A stretch of 64,000 nucleotides of DNA from Muscardinus avellanarius (lineage: Eukaryota > Chordata > Mammalia > Rodentia > Gliridae), in NCBI GenBank assembly GCA_963383645.1, contig OY726571.1:77792860-77856859 (forward strand), given 5' to 3'. The notes beneath the pieces were generated by a model that saw nothing but the letters and a program-made list of their open reading frames with translations, did not search any database and was not told the DNA's origin. Below are positions 33,024 to 44,010 of the stretch, one piece after another (position 1 is the first letter of the stretch; each line of letters opens with the position of its first letter). Made by a program: the position numbers and the translations under genes.

Positions 33024-33765
33024 AACCTTAATAGGAGGAATGCTGTGCTTTTAGCCTGCTTAGCATAATTACATTATTTACACAGTGTTAGATTTTCAAA
33101 TGAAATGTGTTTCTTTGGAAGTGAGGAACAAATAGTTTTAAGAACATTTATACTCTAGATTGGTAAGTGTACTTTACTCTCACTGATTCCTAAGCACACC
33201 CCTAGGGGATCCCTTTCTGGATATACTGTTCAGTTGACTGTCTTGGCATTCTTAGGAACTTGTGTTTGATCTCTTCTGGTTGCTCTTTCAAGCCCTTCTT
33301 TTCTGAACACATTATTTCTCTATTTTTTCCTTCCCTCTTGGTGGAGTCATTGGCCCAATCATAACTGTTGGATCTGGACTTCAGCAGATCACTTAGCGCT
33401 TCCCATGATGACTCCATGGCAACCTTAAGGAAGTATGAGCCAGAGGAGACTCGGAGAGGCACTCTGGCCTCCCGCCCTGCTGGGACTTCTATGCAGATGA
33501 TATTCATTTAGTAAGAGAAGGATTTAATTTAACATCTCCAAAGCCCGTTGAAATGTTTAGTAGTTTTGGTTTTCTATCCTGGTAATTTAAAGCCATGTTT
33601 TAATCTACAATAATTTAGGCACTTTATTTTAGGTGATCATTTTACCTATATTTATTATGACTCATAACTTTGTATACTCAGTTGGTCAGTTTTTCTTGAA
33701 TGTAGACTAAGAATGCCAAGACATAATTATTAAATCAGTTGTTTATGGGGGCTCACGTGACAGAT
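33024..33765. other. Unannotated intron
   Basis: Unique sequence. The open frame at 33202-33507 on the minus strand has no recognised similarity or splice context. Confidence 0.4.
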
Positions 33766-33920
33766 ATGAAACTGACCCTGAAAGGCAGAGTAATGTCCTT
33801 CCCCAAGATTTGCCCCTCCTAATTAATTCTAAAACACAGGACCCTGTTACATCACTTAGTACAAAAGATTTTGCAGATGTGATTCAGTTTTCTCATTTTT
33901 TAAAAAAAAGAAAACCTTTA

Positions 33921-34127
33921 GCTAGGCGTGGTAGTGTACACCTCTTAATCCTAGTATTTGGGAGGCTGAGATAGGAGAATCATAAGTTTGAGGAGAGTCT
34001 ACTAGTGAGACTCTCATCAACCTAAGGAGACCTTGTTTCAATATAAAAATAAAATAGAGTTTGGAAGATATAGATTGGAGATAGAATGCCCCTAGGTTCA
34101 GTCCCCAGTAGCACACACACAAAAAAT
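33921..34127 (+). mobile_element. B1-dID SINE, old
   Basis: AGCTAGGCGTGGTAGTGTAC to TTCAGTCCCCAGTAGC. Clearly diverged from the type I consensus. Confidence 0.88.
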
Positions 34128-34149
34128 ATTTAAAATTCATAATTTATAA

Positions 34150-34626
34150 ATAACAAATATGCATATATATAGGGTATAGTGTGATATTTAGATATATGTA
34201 TACAGTGTATTGATTAATTGGAGTAATTGACATATTCATCAGCACAAACATTTATCATTTCTTTGTGCTAGGGATATTCAGAATTGTTTCTACTAGCTAT
34301 TTTGAATTGGACGATTAAATGTTGGCAACCATAATTACCCCCACCATGCTATAGAATACTGAAAGTTATTCCTCCTATTCAGCCTGCATCTGGGTTACCC
34401 ACTGACAAGCCTCTCTCCACCCTGCCTCCCTTTCTTCCCAGCCTCCACTCAACTATTTCACTCGCTTCATGTATGTGATCAGTTTTAGACCCTAACCCAC
34501 ACATAATTAAGAACATGCACTATTTATCTTTCTTTTTCTGACTTATTTAACATATTGTCTTCCACTTCTATACATGTTGCTGCAAATGACAGGATTTCAC
34601 TCTTTCTTATGACCGCATAATATTAC

Positions 34627-34679
<53 letters not shown>

Positions 34680-34790
34680 ATACCAGTTTTCCTTATCCAT
34701 TTATCTATAGATGAACTCCTAGGTTGATTCCATATCTTGCCTATTGCAAATAAGGCTGTTGTAAACGTGGGTGTGCCATGGATTGAGCTC
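34150..34790 (-). mobile_element. L1 3' end, antisense
   Basis: CAACCATAATTACCCCCACC, TGACTTATTTAACATATTGT, TTATCCATTTATCTATAGATG and GATTCCATATCTTGCCTATT in the reversed L1 3' UTR order. The usual TGTGTATATA stretch has been replaced by a (TG)n run at 34629-34677. Confidence 0.75.
34629..34677. repeat. (TG)n microsatellite inside L1
   Basis: About 24 TG units. It probably grew from the TGTGTATATA segment normally found at this point of the L1 3' UTR. Confidence 0.97.
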
Positions 34791-35414
34791 TTTGGCATCC
34801 TGGTCCCCCCCCCCCCTTGGAATACATATCCAGTAGTGGAAAGGTGAATACGTCTTTAAAACTCCCCAGACTGGAATAGGACCGCCATGAATTACCTGGA
34901 TGTGCTCAGTGGCTCGGTGTACTCACAAGGATCCTTATAAGAGGGGGAGACAAGGAGGTTGAAGGTAGATGGAGACGAGGGTAGGGGCAGAGGTGAGCCT
35001 GGTGTGTTGGGAGGGCCGAAGACGAGGTCAACAACGAGAGCAGGCAGGCAGCCTCTGGAAGCCAGAGAAGCAAGAACAGATTCTTCCCTAGAGCTTCTAG
35101 AATGAAATGCCCTGCTGAAAATCTAGGTTGGTTCATCCCTTCAGCTTCACTTCAAATTTTTCAGTGGAAACACCTAACTTGGTATTAAGGCAGGAATGGG
35201 CAGCTGAGCACCAGCTGGGGGTATTTTGATCAGTGAGCACTCTGGCTTTGGGGGCCAGGTAAAGGGATTGGTCTTTCAGCTCTTTTCTACCCAGGGTTTG
35301 CCACACCACTAGATGATGCCTGGTCCTTCCTAGGTCTGTGAGCACTTAGCTAGATGCCACCCTACAGGCACAAAGATGTCTGGACCCAATCACAATAATG
35401 ACATAACAGAAGCA

Positions 35415-35595
35415 ATAGAATCAATATTTATTTAGCTGTGTGTGTCAGAAGTTGTTCTGCGCACTCCACATGCATTATCTAATCTCCCAGAGGGCTCTCT
35501 GAACTAAGGACCACAGTTGTTGTCATATCATATATCAGGAAACTGAGGCTCCCAGTCATGAATTAGCTTGCCCAAGGTCACACTGCTCCCATCCC
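35415..35595 (-). mobile_element. MIR, antisense
   Basis: CACATGCATTATCTAATCTC, AGGAAACTGAGGCTCCCAG and TTGCCCAAGGTCACACTGCT: the hallmark order of an antisense MIR. Confidence 0.8.
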
Positions 35596-35759
35596 TGCCC
35601 ACAGCTTCCTCTCCACATCCTCCGCCCACTGGCAGCTCTAGCATATCTCGCTATTTATCTTCTCTGCCACAGGACAAGGGACAGGTGGGGAGGAGAATTT
35701 GGATGATCAGTGTTCATCATTTAAGCCTCTATTTAGTCTTCCCTGGTTACACCAGCAGG

Positions 35760-35852
35760 ACCTCCTTCTCCTCTTCTTCTTCCTCCTCCTCCTCCTCCTC
35801 CTCCTCCTCCTCCTCCTCCTCCTCCTTCTCCTCCTCATCCTCCTCCTCCATG
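35760..35852. repeat. (CTC)n polypyrimidine repeat
   Basis: More than 20 triplets. Poly-Ser and poly-Leu open frames here are artefacts. Confidence 0.97.
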
Positions 35853-36043
35853 TTCTCAGTAAGGCTCTGCCCTTACATATACCATATCACTTGTTACAAT
35901 GTCTGGTCATTGTCAGTGTATCTCTAGGTTTTAGGGAATTTAAGAACCAGCCTTCCTATCCGTGTGCACCTAGCACCGTACCACAGATACAGCAGGAAAT
36001 CAATACATTCTGAGGTCAAAGGTGCTATGAAATTGAGGGTTTG

Positions 36044-36262
36044 TTTGTTTTGGGGGGTACTGGGGATTGAACCCAGAGGCATTCTACTTCCGAGCTACGC
36101 CCCTAGCCCGATTTTATTTTTATTTTTTATTTTTTGTTTTGAAACAGGTCTCCCTAAGTTGTAGAGTCTTGCTAAATTGCCAAAGCCAGTCTGGAACCTA
36201 TGATCCCCCTGTCTCAACCTCCCAGGTACTGGGATTACACGTGTGCACCACCACACCCAGCA
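36044..36262 (-). mobile_element. B1-dID SINE, type I
   Basis: GTACTGGGGATTGAACCCAG to CGTGTGCACCACCACACCCA in reverse complement. The flanks TTGAGGGTTT and TTGAGTTTT may be a decayed TSD. Confidence 0.9.
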
Positions 36263-37415
36263 CGGTTGAGTTTTGAAGGCTGAGATGCTATCAACCCAGA
36301 GAAGTGGGGGTGCCTGTGGGGAGAAGGAGAAAGCCTCCCAGTTAATGGGGGCGGCATATGGCCAGACCTGGGCCAAAGAAAATGCGGGACAGTTCATGAC
36401 CATGAAATCCATCGTACGGAGGGCAGGAAGGTATTTTACTGCTTCTTGTATCATTTTGGTAGGATGGAGAACAAATACGGGGCTAGGCTGCTCTCGCTAA
36501 ATGAGTCAGGGGCTATAAGCAAGGCTTAGATTAATAGGGCCTTATAAGACATTTCAAATAACTGCCCTGAGGGTGGGAGGGAGCTACCAAGTAATGGTGT
36601 TTATGTGTTTCTTTTTTATTTTATTCTTAAATCTATTTCTGGTTATCGGTGCATTGTGATCCTACAGTTTGATGAAGTTTAGGGTGACAGAGGTACATGC
36701 ACACACAGCTTTTATAAAATAAACGCAGGTTTGTTTTTAAGAGCTTATTCTCGGTGCCTTGTCGAGAAGGAAGGGGAGAGGGAGCAAAGTAATGAGGAAG
36801 CCCCTTCAGGAGATTCTGCGAGGGCCCATTTTTGGAAATAACAAGTGCATTAGAGGGATCGTTGTGACTGATTCCTGAGACCGTAGATTTTGGACTAAGT
36901 AACTCTAAGCACTAGGCTTAGCTCGCTGCATGCACAGCAGTCAGTCCATGTTCTATAGGGAATGTCCTCACTCTACACAAGGCCACGTCATGAGTTTTTC
37001 GTTCACTTTGGACCCACAGAGCGAACACCCGCAGGCTGGAACATTTTGCAAGGACCCTTGGACATTGCCTAAATTCAGAGGAATCCAAATTGACTGTGTC
37101 TTTCGTCTCACCTGGTGCTGTGGACATTCTGTTTTCTAGTGGTCCTAAGATCGCCCCTGACCAGGCCAAGGCGTCTTCAGCTCTGAAGAGGAAATGGCAA
37201 CCCAGTAGGCCCCTTCCCTGTGGGCTCCCCGCCCTTCCCCTGCTGAGGGTTACCTCTTCCCAGACAGGCTCTTTCCTTGCAGTATCTTCTTCTTGGGTTG
37301 TGTTTTTGTTGTTCTAAGCACCACAAGATAAGTTTATCAACTTGAGCAAGGAGGGGGTGTGCCTGTAGAAAAGTGTCTGGATTTGAGAACTTTTGAAGAA
37401 GCTGGATCTCTGATT
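36263..37415. other. Unannotated intron
   Basis: The ATTTCTGGTTATCGGTGCATTG region at 36630-36700 may be an L1 tail in antisense, but not surely. The rest is unique without exon support. Confidence 0.35.
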
Positions 37416-37418
37416 TGA

Positions 37419-37449
<31 letters not shown>

Positions 37450-37640
37450 CTCTCGCTCTCTCGCTCTCTCGCTCTCACTCTCGCTCTCTCTCGCTCTCTC
37501 GCTCTCGCTCTCTCTCGCTCTCTCTCGCTCTCTCTCACTCTCTCTCGCTCTCTCTCGCTCTCTCTCTCTCTCTCTCGCTCTCTCTCGCTCTCACTCTCTC
37601 TCACTCTCTCTCGCTCTCTTGCTCTCGCTCTCATTCTCCA
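37419..37640. repeat. (CTCTCT/CTCTCG)n polypyrimidine-CpG satellite
   Basis: About 220 bp of CT repeat interspersed with TCGCTC units, at least 20 CpGs in all. This gives a dense, regularly spaced CpG pattern in an otherwise CpG-poor intron. Ser/Leu- and Arg/Glu-rich frames across it are artefacts. Confidence 0.95.
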
Positions 37641-39498
37641 GCCTTCTTAAGTTGAATACTTCCCTTTTATCCTATTATCTACTTTCACACTCAAAAACTA
37701 AAGGACGTGATGATAATGTTTAGAAGTTTACACTGTTGAAGCTCAGCTGTAAAGAGGAAATTTGCCAGTGCTATTAACCCTGGACCCTTGGGTCATCCAC
37801 CATCCAAAACTGGAAATGTGAGTTTAACCACTATGGGCAATGAAGAGTAGGTTGAAACAGTGTCTGTCTGTCAGGATCTCATGGCAGGACAGTGCTGTTC
37901 TGAGGAGGATGTGCTCTCTGGGGGTGAAGGCGCTCTCTCTCCAGGGGCCTGCCCAGCAGAGAGCTCCACCTCTATTGGGTTCTATGCCCACTGTGGTTTG
38001 ATTTGAGTGTGCTCCGGACTCCCATCAGGGAGAATCATCCTTTCAGAACCCTGGCCCTTCCCCTCTGGACCCACACAGGTCCCTCTATTTTTCTGTCCCC
38101 TGAACCTGACCTCTTGCCCGCATGCCCAACTTTTTGTGAAGTCCTTGTGACAGTGATGAGCTGAGTTCTGTGATCATGTAAATCACCTTAGTGTAGACAG
38201 ACTTGAAGGTCGGGTTGGGACAGGTGTAGAGCCAGCATTGACTAACTCCTGGGGGATGTGGTTTTGTGAAATTAGTTTTTGTTCAGGATGGCAAAAGTAA
38301 GGAGGAAAAAAAAACCCCACAGATTATTGTTGGTACTAAAAGCCCTTTCATGTGACTATTTTGTTAATTTTAAGCCGTTGCAAGAACTTGAGCCTGGCTC
38401 CACTTGGGAATCCATGATTGGACTAGGGAATCCACATTTCATATTTTCTAAAATAATCCAACTTTAGTATAATGAAGTCAAATACACATTGAGAGCCTTG
38501 AGTTCACTGATAGCAATCTTAATATGTGCTTTGTAGGGAGCTTATAGAAAATCATTTAAAACAAAACTTCTAGAAGAAATAGTTCAACTTGTTTCCTATA
38601 ATTGCTTAAGTTTTTGCTTTCCTTCGGGCATTTATGCTTATCCTTCTTTTATGAATTTTTAATTATCCAAAGAGTACGAAGCTATGTTTCTTTTTGCTCA
38701 GTGGTAGTGAATATTTGGGTTGAGTGAATTTATATTAAATATAGAGAATCTAAATTCAGTCCTTTGAAAAGTCATTTTTATTGTATTTCAATCTAACTTT
38801 TTTTCCAGTGGTTATTATATACCTTGTGTTATACAAGTTTCAAAAAATTTCCAAGGAACTACATAATTCTTTTATGCCTTTTATATGAACTTGATTTATT
38901 AAAATTGTAATATTCAATTTTAACTCGCTTTTATTACCTTAATAACAACTTTAGAAGTGAGTAGGGTCTTTGGAGTAACTTCTAAAATAAAAAACCTTTC
39001 AATATTATGTCTCATATTTTGATATATTTTTCCTGTGATAACTGGTTTGTGAAGAACTCCGCATTTATAATCTTCTAAGGGACTTATAAGTGTAGTGCCA
39101 AGGATTAGAGCTAATGTTAAATGTGTATTCATTCATTCAGGTCAACAGAATATATTTGGTAATCGAACACGAAACTCATTTTCTAACTCTTGCCCCTTGG
39201 AATTATGCTTATTTCATAATTAAGGACAGACTAATCAAATAAGAGTAGATAAGCATTCAAGTGGGTAAAATGCAATCTGCTAATATGAGATCCATTTGAG
39301 ATCTTATATCTAAGAGGAATGTCCTGGTTCTTGATTTTTTTGCTGCTCATAACAAAGTGTCTTCAGAGAAGTGCTGCGTAAGAGAAGAGATTAGAAAGGC
39401 CAAGAGAGGCAACTCCGTGTCCGTGTCCGAGTGCTGCCCTGTGCCAGGACACACATGTGTCTTGTCTCCCGTTAGCCTTTCATTCCTACTTTGAGGGA
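37641..39498. other. Repeat-poor intron
   Basis: 1.9 kb without a recognisable SINE or L1. AT-rich after 38240. No exon supported. Confidence 0.45.
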
Positions 39499-39600
39499 TC
39501 TGCTGTTTCTGCCTTGTAGACCAGTTAGCTGAGGCTCAGTGAAGTAAATTTGCCCCAGGTTTACATAGCTAGTAAGTGAAAAGACTGACTTTATCCTTTC
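39499..39600 (-). mobile_element. MIR fragment, antisense
   Basis: GTTAGCTGAGGCTCAGTGAA, TTGCCCCAGGTTTACATAGC and TAGTAAGTG follow the antisense MIR order. Confidence 0.6.
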
Positions 39601-39784
39601 TGACTTATTACTCCTCGATGCTACAGACAGTATGACAAATATTTCTTCCACAAATTCAAAATAGTTTTATGACCAAAAAAAGGTATTAGTTTTCAGTATG
39701 TTTCTGTTAGGAAAATAAATTAATAGTCCTTAGAATTTTTTAACTTTATTTACTTACTTATTTCATTAGTTAATTCGTTATTTT

Positions 39785-39980
39785 TGTGGTTCTAGGGATA
39801 GAACCCAAGGGCGTTCTACCTCTGAGCTACACCAGCCCTACTTTTTTATTCTTCATTTTAGACAAGGTCTCACTAAGTTGCAGAGGACCTCACTAAGTAG
39901 ACGAGGCTGGCAGTGAACCTGTGATGCTTCTGTCTCAGCCTCCCAAGTACTGGGATTACAAATATGCATCACCACATCCA
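39785..39980 (-). mobile_element. B1-dID SINE, type I
   Basis: GTGGTTCTAGGGATAGAACC to ATATGCATCACCACATCC in reverse complement. Confidence 0.92.
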
Positions 39981-39998
39981 TTTTTTTAACTTTTTTTT

Positions 39999-40441
39999 TA
40001 ACAATTGTTTTATTGAACATAGTTTACATTTAAACCATATTTGGTGCCCTCTCCCCCTGCCCCCATCTTCCCTTCCCCCCTCCCACCAATGGTTGTCCAG
40101 GTTAACCATGTCTTACTTATAATTTTACACATGTTCAGATGTAGACCCTCATTAATCAAAATCAGCCTTCCTCCTCTCCTATCTTTCCATTCAAACTTTG
40201 CTGATATTTCCCCTCCATTATCTGGAGTCCCACTGGTATCCTTTGTGTTTCCTAGTTGGGCATATTAGAGGAAACATATGTACCTTCTCCTTCTGTGCTT
40301 GGCTGATCTCACTTAACATAATGTTCTCCAGGGCTTTCCATCTTCTTGCAAATGATATAATTTTGATCTTCTTTATGACTGAATAGAATTCCATTGTGTG
40401 TATTTCCCACAGTTTTACCATCCATTCATCTGTTGATGGAG
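39999..40441 (-). mobile_element. L1 3' end, antisense, 5'-truncated
   Basis: TTTTATTGAACATAGTTTAC, a C-rich polypyrimidine block (40049-40085), GATCTCACTTAACATAATGT, GAATAGAATTCCATTGTGTG and CATTCATCTGTTGATGG. This is the reversed order of an L1 3' UTR, stopping abruptly at 40441. Confidence 0.8.
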
Positions 40442-41169
40442 ATAAGAAATGATTTTAGACTGATATGAAGAACATAGGAATACTAAATGCAAAGACCTCT
40501 AGTAGACCCTTTACTGAGTTTCATCAGTTTTAAACATTTTGCTGCATTTTCTTTTCTCCCCAGAGAGGGAACACAGACAGACAGAAATTAAAATAATCAT
40601 AGATATTGTTCCCCTCAGCAATTTCAGAAGAGGCTGTAGACATCACACCTTTTTGTCCTGAATAATTACTGTGTGTTACTTAAGAACAGGGATCTTATGT
40701 AACCACAATATTAGCAAATTCACCAAACTTAACGTTGATAGGATAGTTTTAGCTACATCTCATACTCCAGTTTTATCTTGAATCTCCACAGTGTCTGTTG
40801 CAGAGGTTTTACTGATGTCCCAGTCAGTCTGGGATTCTCTCCTCTCTTTGATTACCATATTGTTATCTCTTTTAGGCTAATCCTAAGCTCTTTTTTTTTT
40901 TTATCTTTAATGATACTGGAAATTTTTAAGAATGCTGGCCAGTTGCTTGATGGAATGTCTCTCAACTTGGGTTTGAGTTGTCCTTATGATCAGTTTCAAG
41001 TTATACATTTGGCCTGTTAAACTAAATAAAAATGGTCTAATATCTTTCTTAGCATATCTCATCTGGAGGCATGAGTCTTTCCCCTTATTAGTGAAGGTGA
41101 ATGTGGTCACTTGGTTAAGGTCATTGCCTGGGTCTACACTGAATTGTTCTATTTCTTAGGATAAGAGAT
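40442..41169. other. Unannotated intron
   Basis: Unique AT-rich sequence with no recognised element. Confidence 0.4.
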
Positions 41170-41351
41170 TTTTTGTGTGTGTGGTACTGGGGTTCCTGGA
41201 AGCCCTTCTACCTCCGGGCTACACTCCCAGACCTATTTTATATTTTTATTTGGAAACGGTCTCTTAAGCGTGGCTGGCTTCAAACCTGCGCGATCCTCCT
41301 GTCTCCGCCTCCCAAGCGTGGGGATTACAAGTGGGCGCCACCACACCCGGC
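41170..41351 (-). mobile_element. B1-dID SINE, type II
   Basis: TTCCTGGAA is intact at 41203-41211. The hairpin is partly lost (TTAAGCGTGGCTGGCTTC). It directly adjoins the TSD of the next SINE. Confidence 0.93.
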
Positions 41352-41366
41352 TAAGCTTATATTTTA

Positions 41367-41593
41367 TTTTTGGTTGTTTGTTTGTTTTTGGTGGTACGGT
41401 GGGTGCAACCCAGGGGCTTTTCTACCTCCGGGCTATACTCCCAGACCTATTTTATACTTTATTTGGAAACAGGGTCTCACTCAGTTGCTGAGAGCCTCAC
41501 TAAGTAGCCAAGGCTGGCTTCGAACCTGTGCGATTCTCCTGTCTCAGCCTCCCACGCGTGAGGATTACAAGCGTGCACCACCACACCCGGCTC
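41367..41593 (-). mobile_element. B1-dID SINE, intermediate subtype
   Basis: Perfect 15-bp target-site duplication TAAGCTTATATTTTA (41352-41366, 41594-41608). Carries the intermediate GGGCTATACTCCCAGACC module. Confidence 0.96.
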
Positions 41594-41954
41594 TAAGCTT
41601 ATATTTTAAAAATAAGATAGTTTAAATTTAGCGTGTTGTGATAGAGAGGGGAAACTGAAGTTGGAAAGGCCAAAATTTATTTCACTGAAGTGTTGCTTCT
41701 TTAGTTGGTAAATAATACATGAAGAACTTTCATTCTTAAAAACTGTGCACATCAGAAATGTATTGGGTTAAGAGAAGCTAGGTAAATTCAAGTCTTTAAT
41801 CTTAAGGGGAATTTATAGGTCATCAGTGTAATATTTCTCATGAAACTGAGGCTGACTAACTGAACTTATGTGGCTATGACTTCTTGTAGCTGCATAGTAT
41901 TGGAGTTAAAAAATGCTTCATATATATTACATATATGTTACATATATATTTTTA

Positions 41955-42117
41955 ATTCAGTACCTGAGGATTGAGCTAGGGGTGCTCTAGCATTGAACTA
42001 TGTTTTCAGCCCTTTTTATTTTGAGACAGAATCTCACTAATAGATACCTAGAACTTGTAATCACCCTGCCTCAGCCTCCCAAGTGCTTGGGATTACAAAT
42101 GTGCACCACTGCGGCCC
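41955..42117 (-). mobile_element. B1-dID SINE, old
   Basis: GTACCTGAGGATTGAGCTAG to TGTGCACCACTGCGGCCC, shortened in the middle. Confidence 0.8.
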
Positions 42118-42399
42118 ATTCCATGTGTTTTATATTCCTTTATTGCTTTTCCTCTCAATTGCTGGTATTTGTGAAATCAATTTTCTGGGTGCTTTAAACT
42201 TTGTTATTTTAGGAAAACATAATATATAATGGAGGAAGTAGTCCCCATGTAAGTTCCAGTTGGCTCTAGAACCAAGCACAAAAATATTTGACTATTTTTA
42301 TAATGCTGTTGATGGAGACAGATCTTATGGGTTATGGAATTATTTGTTCTTCTGCGGTCTCGAGAACAAAAGAATGCCACTTATAAATATGTTATATTA

Positions 42400-42973
42400 A
42401 AGTATACAAAAAGAGGGCCTGGTGGTGCATGCTTATAATCCCAGCACTTGGGAGGCTGAGAAAGTAGGATCACACAGGTTCGAAGCCAGCCTCAGCTACT
42501 TAGTGAGGCTCTCAGCGACTGAGTGAGACCCTGTTTCCAAATAAAGTATAAAATAGGTCTGGGAGTATAGCCCAGAGGTAGAAAGCCCCTGGGTTCTACC
42601 CCCAGTACCACACACACAAAAAAGTATACAAAAGACATAATCATTAGCCTTGTCCCAAATTTCTTCATTTTTTATTTATCCATGATATACAGAGTTAGAT
42701 GATGATTTATTTTTATTGATTATTGATTAATAAATTTTTATTATTATAAATAATGTTTAGTATTTGAAGTTTTTGCTAAGTATATTTTAGATACTCCCCC
42801 CGTTTCACAAATGAGTAATTATGTGAGATAATGAATATGTTACTTTGCTTCACTATATGAACCATTTTCCTATCAATAGGTAGTATGTTGTATACCCTAA
42901 ATATATACAGCTAATTTTATTTATATATATATTTAGATAAGTATTTTTAAATAAAATTTTAAATTAAATATTG
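42400..42973 (+). repeat. Inverted duplication, left arm (574 bp)
   Basis: It pairs with the reverse complement of 44641-45216. Reading both arms base by base I find one substitution (T/C in the SINE, GGGTTCTACC against GGGTTCCACC) and one TA unit (5 against 6) in about 575 bp. The arm starts at the target-site duplication of the SINE it contains and ends exactly where the next SINE begins. Confidence 0.95.
42412..42620 (+). mobile_element. B1-dID SINE, intermediate subtype, in left arm
   Basis: Target-site duplication AAAGTATACAAAA (42399-42411, 42621-42633). Because both TSD copies also occur in the right arm, this insertion predates the duplication. The promoter-like B box reads GGTTCTACCC here. 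Confidence 0.95.
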
Positions 42974-43160
42974 GTACTGGGGATTGAACCCAGCAGCATC
43001 CTACCTCTAAGCTACACCCTGAGCCACCAGCACCTTCACCCCCTTTATTTATTTTTAAACAAGGTTTTCCTAAGTTGCTGCAGCTGGCCTCAAACCTGGA
43101 ACCCTTCTGTCTCAGCCTCCCACGTGTTAGGATGACAGGCATGAGCCACCATGCCTGGCT
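42974..43160 (-). mobile_element. B1-dID SINE, first element in the spacer
   Basis: GTACTGGGGATTGAACCCAG to GCATGAGCCACCATGCCTGG. It begins at the first base after the left arm. The T15 run at 43165-43179 follows its 5' end. Confidence 0.9.
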
Positions 43161-43310
43161 AAATTTTTTTTTTTTTTTAGTTGGAATAGATGACTACTTA
43201 GCCTCTGAACATTTTAAGAGATGGTAATTTAACAGTAGCAATGAGGACATGTTAGTTAGCAACACCAAGCAAAATATCAGAAGAGCGAAGTAAAAGAATT
43301 GAAGGTAGTT

Positions 43311-43527
43311 CCTTTTTTTGTGGTACTGGGGATGGGACCCAGGGGCATTCTGCCTCCAAACTGCACTGCCCCCGGGCCCTATTTTTTATTCTTTATTTTG
43401 AAACAAGGTCTTACTAAGTTGCAGAGGGCATCACTAAGTATCTGAGGCTGGCGGCGAACCTGTGATCCTCCCGTCTCAGCCTCCCAAGTACCGGAATTAC
43501 AAGCATGTGCCACCACGCCTGGCTCCC
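43311..43527 (-). mobile_element. B1-dID SINE, type I, in spacer
   Basis: Target-site duplication AAGGTAGTT (43302-43310, 43528-43536). Full dimer in reverse complement. Confidence 0.94.
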
Positions 43528-43734
43528 AAGGTAGTTACTTTTAAGAAAGTAGGGAAGCTGGGAAGTTATGCTGAGCTGGTTAGCTCTTGTAGGTTATATG
43601 CCTATTGTGAGATGATATCAGAATCAAAATTAAAGCACTTAGGTCATACCCTAACAAAACTGATCTAAGAGGCCATGAAGGAGGAGCCTTCATTGACATA
43701 GAAACCATTCACAGAATACCCTAAACTCAGTGTT

Positions 43735-44010
43735 TGGAGAAGCTGCTTACAATGATGTTTCCCCAACAGCAGCCACCTCCACCAGGAGCTACTGAGGATC
43801 CCACAACAAGACTCTGTACGCAGTGCTGTCTCAAAGCAGCTGGCCGGGGCCCTCCTTTTCTTTTAAAATTTCTCTTTGCCTAGACCCCTTAGGGTGCACC
43901 TAGGGGTGCCCTGGCACTGAATCCTGTATTGCAGTCCCTTGCTATTCCCAAATAAACTCTTTGGTTTAGAGAGACAGACTCTGTTGCTCAGTTTAAACTA
44001 ACAATGTCAA
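43735..44010 (+). mobile_element. LTR-like segment (family not recognised)
   Basis: CTATTCCCAAATAAACTCTT followed by a TTTAGAGAGACAGACTCTGTTGC segment looks like the poly-A signal and R/U5 region of a retroviral-type LTR. No primer site, gag or pol is visible next to it, so it would be a solitary remnant. Confidence 0.3.

Larger units (their letters stand above)
33770..35140 (+). mobile_element. Old mammalian LTR-like repeat, split by SINE and L1
   Basis: The first half ends in ACAAAAGATTTTGCAGATGTG (33863-33883). The second half continues ACTCACAAGGATCCTTATAA (34920-34939), then GCAGGCAGCCTCTGGAAGCC and GATTCTTCCCTAGAGCTTC. These two sets occur in this order in one common old repeat. The parts between are a SINE and an L1 3' end. 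Confidence 0.5.

Noticed and set aside
34798..34817. C-run (10-12 C) as a possible G-quadruplex/i-motif
   Set aside because: A single homopolymer run without spaced G-tracts. It could also be sequencing noise at a homopolymer.
35568..36013. Poly-Ser/poly-Leu frames
   Set aside because: Produced by the (CTC)n repeat, with no gene-like flanks.
37314..37723. Arg/Glu-rich and Ser/Leu-rich open frames of more than 100 codons
   Set aside because: Both are translations of the CTCTCT/CTCTCG repeat on opposite strands.
41173..41625. 150-codon open frame, the longest in the window
   Set aside because: It runs through two adjacent antisense SINEs. Its WYWGSW..LRATLPDLF pattern recurs wherever such SINEs occur.
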